Below, piece by piece: positions 46,525 through 58,976 of a stretch of 64,000 bases of DNA (position 1 is the first letter of the stretch; each line of letters begins with the position of its first letter). Source of the stretch: Anisodus tanguticus (taxonomy: Eukaryota; Streptophyta; Magnoliopsida; Solanales; Solanaceae); NCBI GenBank assembly GCA_034509755.1, contig CM067541.1, positions 59,035,556 to 59,099,555 on the forward strand, written 5' to 3'. The notes under the pieces are model-generated. The model was given only the letters and a program-made list of their open reading frames with translations, did no database searches and was not told where the DNA came from. A program made the translations under genes and the position numbers.

Positions 46525-47331
46525 TGGGATGTAAACAGATCGGATCTGGACCGGATCCTACTAGATTCAGATCCAGATCCGTTTTCATACATGAATCCAG
46601 ATTCGAATCCAGATCCGTCGGGTCCATAAAAATCAGATTCAAATCTGGATCCATCGGATCTAGATCCACATGTAAAAAAATTTGTCTTGCTAAGAATTTT
46701 TTTTAACTGACAAACTATTTTTACTTAGCTAACAGTTTAATGTGTTTCAATTTTGAAATGTTCATATGAGATATTTCGTTCGTTGTCTGGTTTTGATTGT
46801 GAGCTATTAATTGAAAATGTTGGACAATGACAATAGTTGTGGAAAATGCTGACTAGTATTTCCACAATGCAGAACTTGCATGTGCTTGAAATCTTCACAA
46901 ATGAAGTGAATATAATTTTAACTACTTGTCTACGGAGATGTTAGTCATTCACTAATATAACATTGATTTTATTATCGAAGTTACCTCTTTATTTTTTAGT
47001 TTTTGAGTTAACGCGGGAATAAATTAAACTTGTTTTGAGAATTAAACTTGCAAGGATATGCTTAGCAATTTTAAGAAAATACTTATAAAATTACATTATA
47101 GGTTATGAATATATTTAATTAAAAAATGGATCTACGGGTCGGATCTGGACCGGATACGGATCTCAAATACAAGATCCAGATCCAGATCCGATCCGTCAAA
47201 AACGGATCCGGGTCCGATCCGTCAAAAACGGATCCGGGTCCGATCCGGATCCGTCGGGTCTAAATTTTGAAGATATGAATCTTATAAAATGGATCTGGAT
47301 CCACCGGGTCCGAAATCCATTGCCATCTCTA
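46525..47331. mobile_element. Putative non-autonomous hAT-like element with GATCC-rich ends
   Basis: Starts GGGATGTAAACAGATCGGAT and ends CCATTGCCATCTCTA, weakly inverted (GGGATGTAAACAGAT and GAGATGGCAATGGAT). Both subterminal regions are packed with GGATC/GATCC words on both strands; the middle is AT-rich and non-coding. The structure resembles hAT deletion derivatives, but no 8-bp target duplication was found. Confidence 0.5.
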
Positions 47332-47894
47332 GTCTTGAGGGGATCCTTTGCCCTAATTTTAAATACAAATAAAGCTGTACAGATTATGTAAAATAATAAT
47401 GGACATCATTATATAAATTGAGTATAAAATCAAGCTGAATTCACTCCCATCAAATTAATAACTTGATAAAAACTCGGAATATATGTCACGTAATTTGAGA
47501 GGATCTACTGATGTAGTGATAAAAAGGAAAGAAATTAAAACCGTAAAACAATCATTGTAAAAACATAAAACAGTTACTTTTGTATTTTTGGTTGCAAATT
47601 TATTTAGAAAGAAAGTGAAAAAACAAAACACAGAACACATGTTTGTACTTTGAGTGCTCGAGTCAGCAGTATTAAAATGGAATAATAGCACATTTGATCC
47701 TTTAGCAATAATAATTTATGATTTTATCTCTTGTATTACATGACTATGCAAATTCATCCTTCAATTAAATGACATATGTGTTCTTATATATTCATATAGA
47801 TTTTTTAATTATTTGTTAAATAATATTATCCCAAAAAAAATCAAGTAATAGTACAAACCGAACATAATACATGACCAATCAAGCAACGGTTAAA
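47332..47894. other. Intergenic, no gene recognised
   Basis: AT-rich; a minus-strand open frame at 47691-47455 has no recognisable features. Confidence 0.3.
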
Positions 47895-48156
47895 CTAGTG
47901 TTTGATCAAAATTTTTTGGATCAAATTTTGAAAATTTAACTTCAATATTTGTTTGATCATGAAATTCAATTCAATTTTAAAATTTTATCTTCAAAATATT
48001 TTCAAGTTTCAAAACTGGCTCAATTCAATTTCTGAGAGAAATTTCACTTCAACACACAAAACTTTAAATTATTCCCAAGTAAAATTCATGTCCAAACACG
48101 ACTTTAAAAACTAAGATTTTTAATTTTCAACCTCAAAATTTATGACCAAACGGGAG
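47895..48156. mobile_element. MITE upstream of FBL17
   Basis: Left end CTAGTGTTTGATCAAAATTT and right end reverse complement CTCCCGTTTGGTCATAAATT form imperfect inverted repeats. The body is rich in AAATTTTGAA-like words with an inner pair (TTTGTTTGATCATGAA and CATGTCCAAACACGA). Target duplication unclear. Confidence 0.45.
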
Positions 48157-48234
48157 CTAATAATTCAAAAAAAATTGTGAAGATATATTTAAACTGCAAA
48201 TCAAAAGTGCATATTTTAATTAATTGAAAGTTAA

Positions 48235-48590
48235 AACAAATATCATAAGGGCCAGAATCAGAATTTAGTAACATTTAAGGAACTAAAAAGCACAAATTTC
48301 CCTATTAAAATGGTACTACAACAATTTCAAATCTTTAGTACTTTTATTTATAACAATTAAATTAAATCTAATCGTTAAATGCCAATATACGTATATAACA
48401 ACAACTCAGTATAACAATCATTAAGCCAATATACATATATAACAACAGTTAAATTCTCAAACAAACACTAACACTATAACTAGGTTTGACAGTATACTTG
48501 AACAAATATCATAAAGACTAGAATAAAAATTTAGTAATATTTAAGAGACCAAAACCACAAATTTCCCTACTAAAATACTACTCCCTTTGT
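48235..48590. repeat. ~80-bp direct repeats upstream of FBL17
   Basis: ACAAATATCATAAGGGCCAG...AAATTTCCCTATTAAAA (about 48238-48311) recurs as ACAAATATCATAAAGACTAG...AAATTTCCCTACTAAAA (about 48512-48586). The second copy runs straight into a MITE. Confidence 0.75.
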
Positions 48591-48790
48591 CTCATTTTTA
48601 TGACACAATTTTACTTTTTAATCCGTTAAAAAAAATGACACATTTTCTTATTTGATAATAATTTAATTTTAAACTTTACCTTTTAAAATTAATAAAATAA
48701 TTTATAATCATACAAATATCCTTAAATTATTTTAAATCACAAAATTTAAAAATCTCACCTTTATGTTCTTATAAAGTTGGATGGAGGGAG
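48591..48790. mobile_element. Stowaway-type MITE in the FBL17 promoter
   Basis: Left end CTCCCTTTGTCTCATTTTTA; the last bases GGATGGAGGGAG are the inverse of CTCCCTCCATCC. TA precedes the left end; the right flank reads AC, so one TA has mutated. The body has the TGACACATTTTCTTATTTGA words of the common solanaceous family. Confidence 0.65.
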
Positions 48791-48811
48791 ACCAAAAATT
48801 TCAAGACGTAG

Positions 48812-48841
48812 GCGCCAAAACACACTAAAACTCCCGCGAAA
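48812..48841 (-). promoter_or_regulatory. Two E2F-type sites upstream of FBL17
   Basis: Minus strand TTTGGCGC (48812-48819) and TTTCGCGG (48834-48841) both fit the E2F consensus TTTSSCGS. They lie about 190-220 bp upstream of the FBL17 ATG and 20-50 bp past the MITE end. FBL17 is a reported E2F/RBR target in Arabidopsis, so the sites are probably functional. Confidence 0.65.
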
Positions 48842-49031
48842 TATTTTCACAGCATGCATCCCACTCCCCTCCACGCCCTTTATTTCAACTCATCTCTCTA
48901 AACACCTCATTTTCACCATTTCACTGTACTCGGCCCCAAAATTATAGTAATTCTGATTAACAGTCGTAGCATATTCAGAATTTCAACTCTAAATATACTC
49001 TGTCTAGTTCGAAACAACTCACATAACTACG

Positions 49032-52000
49032 ATGCAAGGCCGCCGTCCTCACCCCGCCACTGCTACTCCTATTTCCGACGTTGTACTTCCGAAGCGTGGG
49101 AAGAAGCGGGGTAATTACAACTGTGGCCGTTGTGGTGTACCCAAAAAAGGCCATGTTTGTAATTACCCTAAAAACCTTAATCCCATTGATAATAATAATA
49201 ATAATAATCCCACCAATCCTAATCCTAATCCTGAATTAATCATCTTATCTTCTCCACTCTCAGTTGTTCGTCCTCAACCACCATCTCCGCTGCCACAGCA
49301 ACGCCACGTACTACCACAGCTCCGGCGAGCACTTTCATTTGATGATATTAGTGATTCACCTGGATCTGATGATGATGATGAATCGGATCTAATCGGGTCG
49401 TATCTGGATAACGAATTGGATCTAGTTGGATCCGGGTTTGGGATTGGGAAGTTGCCGGTTAGTTGTTTATGGGAAGTGTTTAAAAGATTGCCGCCGCCGG
49501 CGTTGCTATACGCGGCTAGGGTTTGTAAAGGGTGGAGAGAAACTTCTAGAAAGATCTGGAAGTCTGCTATGGAACTTAGACTTCGGGTTCCGGTTAAAGC
49601 CCAGATTGGACTTGTCGGGTCGGTGTTAAAGAAGTGTCCTGGGCTTATTAAGCTTTCTCTTAGAATGGAAAGGTAATGGTGGGTCAGATCTAGACTAAAC
49701 TAAACATAAAGGACTAAACTTTACTATTTAACAACATAAAAAGAACATAAATTTAATTTGTTAACATTTGATAATTTACAATGGGATTGCCCCATAATTA
49801 CTTGTGACCCTCTGGGAAGTCTTCCTGTTGCATCTCTCCTACACTAATGTAGGGTAAGATTGTGTATTATAAACCTTTGTGGTTAGTACTTCCCTGACCC
49901 TGCACATAATGTTATCTTAGTACACCCGATGCCCTTTTATGTATATATATATATAGGTTGGATGCTTAAAAAGTTATAATTATGGCTAGGTTAGATTTGA
50001 GGAAAATGATGTTGTGTACCTGTGATGGAATGTAAACTTGGATGATTGTTGTTGATGGTGTATATTTTGCAGTGATATTGATGCTACTATGCTGGCCTGC
50101 ATTGCATTTTCCTGCCCTAAACTGGATTCACTGGAGATATGTACATCGGATACCTCGGTCAATCGGATCAGTGGGTATGCTTTATATCATCTCTAATTTG
50201 CACTACACTTACACGTATGTATGTTATGCTAGTATTTTCTTGTTGTTATGTTATGCTAGGATATGTACATAGCAACTAAACTGTTATCTGGTATCTGTTC
50301 ATGTCAATAACAACATATCCACTATAATCCCACAAGTGTCGTCTAGTGAGTTTAGAATGTACGCAAACTTTACCCTATCTTGGGAGGTAGAGAGGCTATT
50401 CATGTGGTATCTGTTCATGTCAACCATCACAAATCATTATCACATCATAAGCAGTAGTTTTTATTATTACCATGCCCAAGAGAAAATCAATGTTCCTTTA
50501 TCACGGTCAGGATATGACTAGATGGATGATGTCAGAAAAAAAAGGATGTCAGATGCAGGTGTAAAACATCCTTGAGTTCTCTAGCTTTCTTTTGTTAGCC
50601 AATGGAGCAATTCATTGAGTTCAATCAACTCTGAGTTTGGGAGGGAGAGGAGCATGTTAGGTTAAAAAGCTTCATCTGCAAATCATAGTTGCAGGAATCT
50701 TAGGAATTGATGTAATGAGTAGGGTCGTTTGGTTACTTGTTAGGAAGTGAACTATTCATATATCAAAATCAATAGAACTAGTACCATGTCCGGTAGCAGT
50801 TTAGTTGGTATGTATAAAATTCAGCACAACAAGTACTTTGTTTGGTTACTAGTTTACAATCCCGCATAACTAATACATGTATAAATTACTAGTGAATCTG
50901 TGTATTATGTATGCATGGTAGAAGATGAAATAACTAATTCTTGTATAATTAACCTCGGTTTACTAATACCCGCATAACTCTAACTAACAACCAAGCGACC
51001 CTAGTTCTTCTTAATTGCTTTTCCCCCATAATCACTTATTTGGCACCCTAATTGGAGGTATTGGTAATTTCGTGTAACTTAATTGGACCCCTAAATGGTT
51101 TGCAGGTGTGGCCTATTCTAATATCCCGCAATATAGGTTCACATAATAGTTGCTGAAATGAATGTGATTTCTACATATTGCAGGGATGAGTTGGGTCGTT
51201 TTGTTGCTGACAAAAGAAGTCTTACTAATCTCAAGATGGAAGGCTGCTCTAATCTTGGGGTTGTTACTCTTTCTTCAACCAGTCTTTCAACTGTTTCACT
51301 TTCAGATCTCTATTGTCATGCAAAGATGGTAAGTAGTCTATGATGTTCGCTTTCTGATGTTCGGGTCCTTTTTTTATGGGCTGCAAACCTATTCTTGACA
51401 TGTGTTTACCTCTGTAGGTATTTAACTGTCCCAACTTGAAGGATATTTCCCTTGATTTTTCTCGGCAAGAAAATGATACCACTGATCTTACTCTCATGGT
51501 GGATGGTCTTGGAAGGAGCTGTCCAAGACTCCAGAGCATTCATATCGCTTCAATCCGCCTAACACATGCTGTTGTGCTTGCTTTAACGGCAGCAAATCTA
51601 AGGTTTGCAATGTTCATCCATTTTGATCATTTTATGAATTTCTCTGAAAGGCACCTTTTCCCCCTTTAATATAGCCTGTAATTCTTTTTTACCGCCTTGA
51701 ACTACCTCAGGTGGTTACGGATGCTCTCTCTTGTACTGGGTTCAGAATTAACTGATGCATCTGTTGCAGCTATCTCTTCAAGCTACTCAAGCCTGAAGTT
51801 GCTTGATTTGAGTGGGTATGTTTCACTTCCAGCCCCATTCTTTTTGTGGTTCCTCCACTCTGTGGGTGATAACAAATAACTGAATCATGGGGTAGTCAAT
51901 ACACTAGTTGCCTTTCCCTTCTGTTTATCTTGTACTTCTTGGCACATCTGACGATCCACAAAGATTAGTACAGCCCTCCAAAATAAAAGAAACCGAAGCT

Positions 52001-54133
52001 TAAGTTGGTAGATTAAAGGCTGTATCTTTGATCAACTAGTGGTTGCATTTGACACAGAGTTGATGGTTGAGCAGGGGTTAAGTATGTGCTCGGACAACAT
52101 TTGAAGTTGAAGTTGGGGAAAAAGAATTATCTGAAGTTGAAGTGTGGAAACTGAAGTTGTGTATGGGTAGTTGTAGTTTTTCTTGGTGAAAAATTCTTAA
52201 AAGGTGAAGATTTTAAAAGATTTTAAAACTAGTATTTCAACTCGAACCTTTTTCAAGTTAAAGTTTTGTTCTATATTTGACCAAGAAAAACATGGATTTG
52301 CAAGTTGAAACACCATTTTCACCATTATTTTATTTTGTGGATCTAGGTAGTCCAATGAGATATAGCTTATCATTCTTAAAGTGTTACTTTCAGTAGACAT
52401 GGATTTTGGGACCATATTTCTTTAACAATTGTATTTTCTTGAAAGCAGCAAATATAATTGAATGGATCTTGATTATTGTATTTCCTCTTGATGTTTCTTG
52501 TTGCAGGTCTAGCATTAGTGATAGTGGCATTGGAATGATATGCAATGTATTTCCTGAGACATTGTCTAAACTTCTCCTGGCTCTTTGTCCAAATATCACT
52601 TCAAGTAATATTCATATCTGCTTCCTTATTTAATCCAACCCGACAAGTCGACAACCTGTTGAATGTTCACTAATTTGTTTTGGATTCTTTTAGGCGGCAT
52701 TCAATTTGCTGCAGCTCAGTTGCCTAATCTAGAGCTCATGGACTGCGGTATGACCATATGTGATCCTGATTTAGACAATCCAACAACGCAGGAAAATAAT
52801 CAAAAACTGCACCTTATATATCAAAAATTGATTATTAAGCATACCTGCTTGAAGAAACTCAGCTTATGGGGTTGCTCAGGCTTAGATGTGAGATTCTTCA
52901 GTCAATAACATCTAAAGTTTCCTCATTGAATTGCTGCTTTAACTGACTGAAATGTATTCTCATGCAGTCATTATATCTAAATTGCCCAGAACTTAATGAT
53001 TTGAACCTGAACTCTTGTACAAATCTGAATCCAGGTCTGCTCTTTGATGTATTCCTCTTTAGCCTTTGCGCTTTAGTAAAATGGAGCATTTTCTCTATAA
53101 TTGACTTAAATAAATTTTACCTTACAGAAAGATTGTTACTCCAGTGCCCCAATCTGGAACGTGTTCATGCATTAGGTTGTCGAGACATGCTGGTGGAAAC
53201 CCTTCAGAATCAGGTAAACTAGCTGAATTTTCCCATTTCCTGGATGTGTGGCCTTTGTTGATGTTTAACAGAACAAGAACAAAACATATAAAGAAAAGGA
53301 AAGATAGTCTATTAAGTCCCAAATTGGTATTGAGTGAAAGCTGTTTAAATACAAATATAAGATCCTTACAGAATTGGAGTAAAATCTGAAACAGAAACTT
53401 GCTGATAAACAGGAATCCACATTCCTAAAGACTAGGAAATCCACAACTGAAATATCTCAAGACTAGGACTTCCACAACTGAAAAATTATCTGGAAAAAAA
53501 ATACAAGGTTTCTTCTGTAATTAAAAAAAAAAGACATGTCAGTAGCTTCATCATCATGCCAACTTTGCATCCTACATCAGCATTACAAAAAAAACATTTC
53601 ATTATAATGGCCAAGTTTTTTCGGAACTGATTTTTGATGTTATGTTATATTTTATGTTCTCTATAACAACTTGGCGTCCTACATCAGCATTATAAAAAAA
53701 ACATTTCATTATAATGGCCAAGTTTTTTCGGAACTGATTTTTGATGTTATGTTATATTTTATGTTCTCTATAACAACATTATGCTATTATAATGACCAAA
53801 AAATATCAAGAGAAACAACACTTGTATAAAGAAGTTTGATTGTAATTTGTTATTTGTTTCTCTGTTTTGTTCCATGCAGGTTTGCATAGATTATATGGCT
53901 GTGGAAGATCATTTTCATTGCAAACGTCTTCCTGATGGCTCTAAAAGGATCAGAGTTCCACATTTGTTCAGCCCACAGGTAATACCATAAAGTGAAATTA
54001 AGTTTGGAGAAAATAATTCATTCCCATTTTAGTATATATCAAAGAGTAACATGGTTTACTTATTTTTCAGCCAATTGACGAGAAGAGAAACAGGATTTCA
54101 AAGCGCCGCCACTGTACTGTGCTTGTAAATTAG
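49032..54133 (+). CDS. FBL17: F-box/LRR protein FBL17 (11 exons, 594 aa)
   Basis: Exons: 49032-49672, 50073-50174, 51184-51328, 51418-51602, 51711-51815, 52507-52604, 52694-52887, 52968-53034, 53128-53213, 53880-53978, 54071-54133. All joins are GT-AG and in phase. FBL17 is the substrate receptor of an SCF ubiquitin ligase that removes KRP CDK inhibitors, allowing S phase, notably in pollen germ cells. The N-terminus has a basic KRGKKRGNYNCGRCG stretch with a C-x2-C-x8-C cluster (residues 31-43), then a low-complexity Asn/Pro and acidic region. The F-box is at about 139-182 (LPVSCLWEVFKRLPPPALLY and ARVCKGW). Leucine-rich repeats fill 190-540, with typical units such as CPNLKDISLDFS and LNCPELNDLNLNSC. 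The length matches the Arabidopsis protein (about 593 aa). Confidence 0.94.
50306..50400 (+). mobile_element. TS SINE fragment in FBL17 intron 2
   Basis: CAATAACAACATATCCACTA, then AATCCCACAAGTG, then GAATGTACGCAAAC and GGGAGGTAGAGAGGCTATT match the 3' half of the TS SINE, related to the copy near 16800. Truncated. Confidence 0.6.
50721..51002. mobile_element. MITE in FBL17 intron 2
   Basis: 282 bp with ends AGGGTCGTTTGGTTACTTGT and, inverted, AGGGTCGCTTGGTTGTTAGT. AGT flanks both sides (50718-50720 and 51003-51005), a possible 3-bp target duplication. Non-coding body. Confidence 0.65.
53570..53778. repeat. 107-bp tandem duplication in FBL17 intron 9
   Basis: Two near-identical copies starting TCCTACATCAGCATTA at 53570 and 53677 and ending CTCTATAACAAC. 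The sequence resembles Solanaceae MITE fragments with CTATAACAAC words. Intron splice sites are unaffected. Confidence 0.85.
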
Positions 54134-54879
54134 TCCAATGCCCTGTAGCACAACTTGTTGGTGTATTATTTGTGACTATGTAAGAAATATTTTATATTTA
54201 TATTATTTTTAGAAATACACCCTCCTCAAATATGTAGTGACAATACAAATTTAACATAATACATCGATAATTAAATTGTAAAACATTTAATATTTCATGA
54301 AATTTATGATTATTCACAATCAAAATGATCAAAATTGCACATTTCAAGTAATTGAATATTAGATGTGCTTAGACAGATATCAAAAGAATTAAAATCAGGA
54401 TTTGTTGATAATTAAGCGACCAAAATGTTAGTAGCCCTATATTTTATAATTTTTCATTCTTTTCAAAATTAGATAGAATGTATGAATGGTGGAAACGGAC
54501 ATGGAAGGAACACAAGAATTGACTAACCCAAAGCCAGCTCATTAACTACAAGACAAGAAAGTTAGTCAAATGGTACAAAGTCCAGAACTCAATCACACGT
54601 GTGGCCAGGCCCACATCTCACTATCGGCATTTAGTACTGTACTTTCTCGGATGCAACTCATTGTTCATGCACTGTGTTCTTCCATCCTTAACTTTTTGAC
54701 CACTCTCATTCTTTTGTCCTTCAAATTGATCATTCAATTGGCTCCAATTTGTTTTGTACTTGTTGATCATCAATACTTAGTTTAATTACTACTACTAGCA
54801 TCTAGCAATACCGCATGCAAATATGAGTTAGGGTAGGGTACCGGCGTTAGATAGAAAGGGTTCACGATGATGGAATGAA
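54134..54879. other. FBL17 3' flank, no further gene recognised
   Basis: Probably holds the 3' untranslated region in its first 100-200 bp. The plus-strand open frame at 54570-54785 has no recognisable domain. Confidence 0.3.
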
Positions 54880-55330
54880 TGAGATTCCTTCACATTTAAC
54901 TTGTCAGAATTTTCAATAATTATTTTTTATGAGTGATTGGATCTCTTTTATGATCTTGGACAATCCTTACTTCATAAACTACAATTAGATTTGTTTCAAT
55001 TCTTGTTTATCCGATGTTAGACTCCTATATGATATTATCCATACTCCAGTTAGCTAATATGTACGTGTGAGGTTTTCAAAATTTCCCTCATCAATTCTCA
55101 GTGGGTGATTTGACCTATTTATATGGTCTTAAGCAATCTTCACTTCATGAAGTAATTTTGGATTGAGTTAGCTAGGGTCAAATTAGATTTCTTAACATGG
55201 TATAAGAACTCCATTTCAGTTCTTGGTTTATTTAAAGTCGGACCCTCATATTATAGTGTCTATCCTCCAATTAACAGACATAGATGTGCGCAAATATCTG
55301 AATTAATTGGACTAGTAAATTCTGAAAATA
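54880..55330 (+). mobile_element. Degenerate copia LTR relic
   Basis: GGTTTTCAAAATTTCCCTCA, TATATGGTCTTAAGCAATC and a terminal CTTAACA followed by TGGTATAAGAACTCC (decayed primer-binding site, 55198 on) match the LTR/leader pattern of solanaceous copia elements. A more diverged partial copy precedes it (54880-55030). No coding remains. Confidence 0.45.
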
Positions 55331-55817
55331 GATAATTATTTACTATAGAAATATAGGTGGGGTTCTCTATCATAGAGGTCATTGTTAAGCATGTCAATTT
55401 CTTTCTGAAACACATAACATGGTCGTGACTCGTACCTTTTCTAAAAATGCTTCTCTGTTTTATTGTTCTTTCTCTCTACTTGTCCTTTAATTTGTTCGCG
55501 TGCGCGTGTGTCTTCATTAGTTGTTCTTATGGTATGAGCTTAGCCCCACAAAAAGGCAGCCCATAACTCACCTATTAAAAGCATATATGTAAGTGTGTGG
55601 ACTTTAGGGAACCCAAAATATAAAGCTTTGCTGGATATGAGAAATGAGATTTTTTTTTTGTGCTGGGGTTTATAATTTAATTTTCTGACCCAAGTCTCAA
55701 AAGTTTTACGCGTGTTTTATATACTTCAATTCATGTAAATATAAAGTTACACAAACAAAAAAAGACCCGGGGGAAATGATCCCCTATAACATATACATAG
55801 TAGGAGAATTTACGTGC
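55331..55817. other. Intergenic, no gene recognised
   Basis: No supported coding or repeat structure apart from short poly-T runs. Confidence 0.3.
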
Positions 55818-56932
55818 CATGACTAACTATTAGTACCTAATTATATTTAGTAGCTATAATTTATTTTAATTACATCATATAGCTAAAAGTTATATGTTAA
55901 TTATCATCCATAACATTACCAAAATATATTAGGTTTACGACTTGTATTTATCCATCACTCTTCTCTTCTTCCTCACTCCTCTCTATGTCCCTCTCTCCGC
56001 CTCCGCCTACTGCCGAAGCAACGACGACCACCGACGATTCTGTTCTTACATCGGAGGCTCAGATCTGGCCGATGCTGAATCTAAACGATGGCTTAGATCT
56101 GGCCAATTTTGTTCTCAGATAGGAGGCTCAAATATGACCGACGCCGGATCTAAACGGTGGCTCAGATCTGGCCTCCGATTCTTCGTTGTTCTCCGGTCGT
56201 CGTCGATCTGACCGGCGCCTCCTATTCTTCATCGTTCTCCGGAAGTCGGTCCTACGTCGTTCAGATGTATTCTACACCAAATCTCGTCGGCACCTCTGAA
56301 AAAATAATGAATACAATTGACTGGCGCCGGAAAATTATATGTGAGGCTCAGGAAATTGTTGGTCAACTCAGATCTGAGTATATTTTCTCAGATCTAAACG
56401 GTGGCTCAGATCTGGCCGGCGACAGAAAAACAACATTGAACTACGGCGAACTAACGAAGTGTATTTTATTTCTTGTATTTCAGATCTGAGTGTATTTGTA
56501 TTTAAGTGTATTCATTATTTTTTTAGTGTAAACTAAAGTGTTTTTTATATATTTTTCGCCTGCATTTCGAAGGAGATTTTTTTTTTATACAAATGAATAC
56601 TATAAATTTTGAATACAACTGTATATCCATGTATTTTTTATATTTATGTTGTTTGAAAAAAATTAATTTTAAATACAATAAGTTGAATACCGTATTTTTT
56701 TTGCATTGATGTTGTTTGAATACAATCGAATTTAATTACAATAAGTTGAATACATTGTCTTTTGCATTTATGTTGTTTGAATACAATCGAATTTAAATAC
56801 AATAAGTTGAATACGAATGAATACAATTGAATTGAATACATCCGAATCAAATAAAGCGAAATAAAGCCGATTCTGAATACATATTACTGTAGCTACGGAA
56901 TGTAATTAGTAAAAGTGTTGCTATGCCTAAAA
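55818..56932. mobile_element. Unclassified repeat-like element with GC-rich core
   Basis: The left end (TGCCATGACTAACTATTAGT, then TTAGTAGCTATAAT) and the inverse of the right end (GGCATAGCAACACTTTTACT, then CCGTAGCTACAGTAAT) look like long imperfect inverted repeats. The core at 55975-56410 is GC-rich and repeats GGCTCAGATCTGGCC and ATCTAAACGGTGGCT several times. The part at 56640-56850 repeats GAATACAATCGAATTTAAAT units. Open frames over the core are repeat-driven. It may be a non-autonomous DNA element; class unknown. Confidence 0.4.
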
Positions 56933-57301
56933 AACTCCCAAATTATAGTCATTTGTGTAAGTTTCACAACGTAGTATCGGTTTAAGGCCCAAATCGATAA
57001 AGCATTGTAATTTGACCATCGATTTTTAAAAGTTCTTGATGGTAATTAATTTTACAGCTTGGGATTTCTTTAAAAAAAACATTAAAGTTAGTAAAGAAAA
57101 ATAGTAGAAAGTTTTTATACTAAGAAAATTCATTTAATTAGAATAACATTTGCGTAAAAAAGGGAGGTCCGTGGGCATTATTTTTTCAAATTATATTTGA
57201 AGGTGTAACGTTTTCAAAGTACAGCAGGGTACGTATTAGTATATTAGTACTCCTCCGTCCCATATTAATTGGCCATTTTATTAAAAATATATGTCCCAAA
57301 T

Positions 57302-57515
57302 TATAGAAAATTGATTCCTTGATTAATTTCATTCAAATAGTACAATATATACAATCATAATATGCATATCTTATGGAATATTAATCTATCTTACCTAAAA
57401 TATAAGATGCTAATTCTTATCATCCTAAATAATGAGATATTATAAAAATATTACAATATCAATTATGAATAATGAATGGAGGTAATTATGGAATTGTCCC
57501 ATAATTACTCTAACA
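57302..57515 (-). repeat. 3' LTR of the copia element in the MITE
   Basis: 214 bp, matching 62157-62371. In plus orientation it starts TATAG where the partner has TGTAG, and ends CTCTAACA. Confidence 0.9.
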
Positions 57516-57602
57516 GTCCCCCGCAGTCTTAGCGGGAGGTTCTCGTATGCCGAGACTGTTCCTGAAATCATCAAAAAGTACGTGCGGAAGACCTTTTGTG
57601 AA

Positions 57603-58976
57603 GATGTCATCAATCTAATAACGGGACGATACATGGAGAACCTGGACTTGTCTACGGGCAATTTTTTCGCGGACAAATAAGATATCAATTTCAATATGTT
57701 TTGTGTGCTGATGCTGAACAAGATTGCCGGATAAGTATATCGCAATCACATTGTCGCAATAGACTACTGTTGCCTTTTCAATAGGACAATGTAGCTCTAA
57801 CAGTAGATTACAGAGCCAACATGATTCAACAACCACATTGGATACCCCTCGGTATTCTGCCTCAACACTCGACCTAGACAGTGTGGATTGTCATTTGAAC
57901 GACCAGGAGATGAGATTGTCCCCCAAGAACACACAATGACCAAAAGTGAAACGGCGTGTGTCCGGGCAGCCACCCAATCGACATTTGTGTATGCTGAAAG
58001 ATGCGAGATGGAGGACTTATACAAATGTAGGCTGAAATGGAGAGTACCCTTAACATACTGCAAAATCCTTTTGATAGCCCCCATATGTTTGTCCTTCGGA
58101 TCATGCACGTGTAAACAAACTTGCTAAATTGCATAAGATATATCTGGTCTTGTGAAAGTTAGATACTGCAAGGCTCCTGCGAGGCTGCGTTAATGTGTAG
58201 GATCACTGTATGTAGTTCCAGATCTTTACTTAATTTTGCCTTAGTATCAACTGGAGTATGAGACGATTTGCAGAAAGACATCCATGCTTTCTCAATTATT
58301 TCTTCGACATATTTCTTTTGACTAAGAAACAGACCACCTGTTTATTGGGTGACGACAATGCCAAGAAAATAATTCAACGGAACCAAGTCCTTCATTGCAA
58401 ATTCTGCCGCAAGAAGGGACATAATAGACCGGCGAAGTGAAGTGGATGATGCTCTCAGAATAATATCATCGACATATAGAAGTATATATGCCATGTCAGC
58501 GCCCTTCCGATAAATGAACAATGACTTATCAAACTTGTTGTGATAGAACCCCAACTTGGAAACAAATCCCGCAAACCGGTTATACCATGCCCTAGGAGCT
58601 TGTTTTAAACCATATAAGGATTTCTTCAACATGCAAACATGATATGGACGGGAATAATCTCAAAAACCCAACGGCTGATGCATTTATACTGTTTCTTGTA
58701 AGTGGCCATGTAAGAATGTATTTTTAACATCCAACTGATGAATGGACCAAGATTTGGAAAGAGCCAGCTGAGAACAGTCCTGATAGTTGCTGGCTTAACT
58801 ACCGGATGAATGTTTCACCACAATCGACTCCAACCTGCTGAGACCTGCCATTACCAACAAGACGAGCTTTGTATCTCGCAAAAGAACTATCAGAATTCTT
58901 TTTATGACAAAAACCCACATAGACCGAATGCCGTTCACATTAGACGGACGTGGTACTAATTCTCACGTCTTATTTT
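57603..58976 (-). pseudogene. copia reverse transcriptase and RNase H
   Basis: 58632-58342 has KKSLYGLKQAPRAWYNRF and the catalytic YVDDIILRA box of reverse transcriptase. 58108-57603 has the YVKGTLHFSLHL connection segment and RNase H pieces (VVYCDNVIAIYLSGN, TKHIEIDILFVREKI). Several frameshifts separate the parts. Confidence 0.85.

Noticed and set aside
52060..52390. Possible MITE in FBL17 intron 5 (GAAGTTGAAG-rich, with GACCAAG near the end)
   Set aside because: It resembles other solanaceous MITEs, but I could not define inverted ends or a target duplication.
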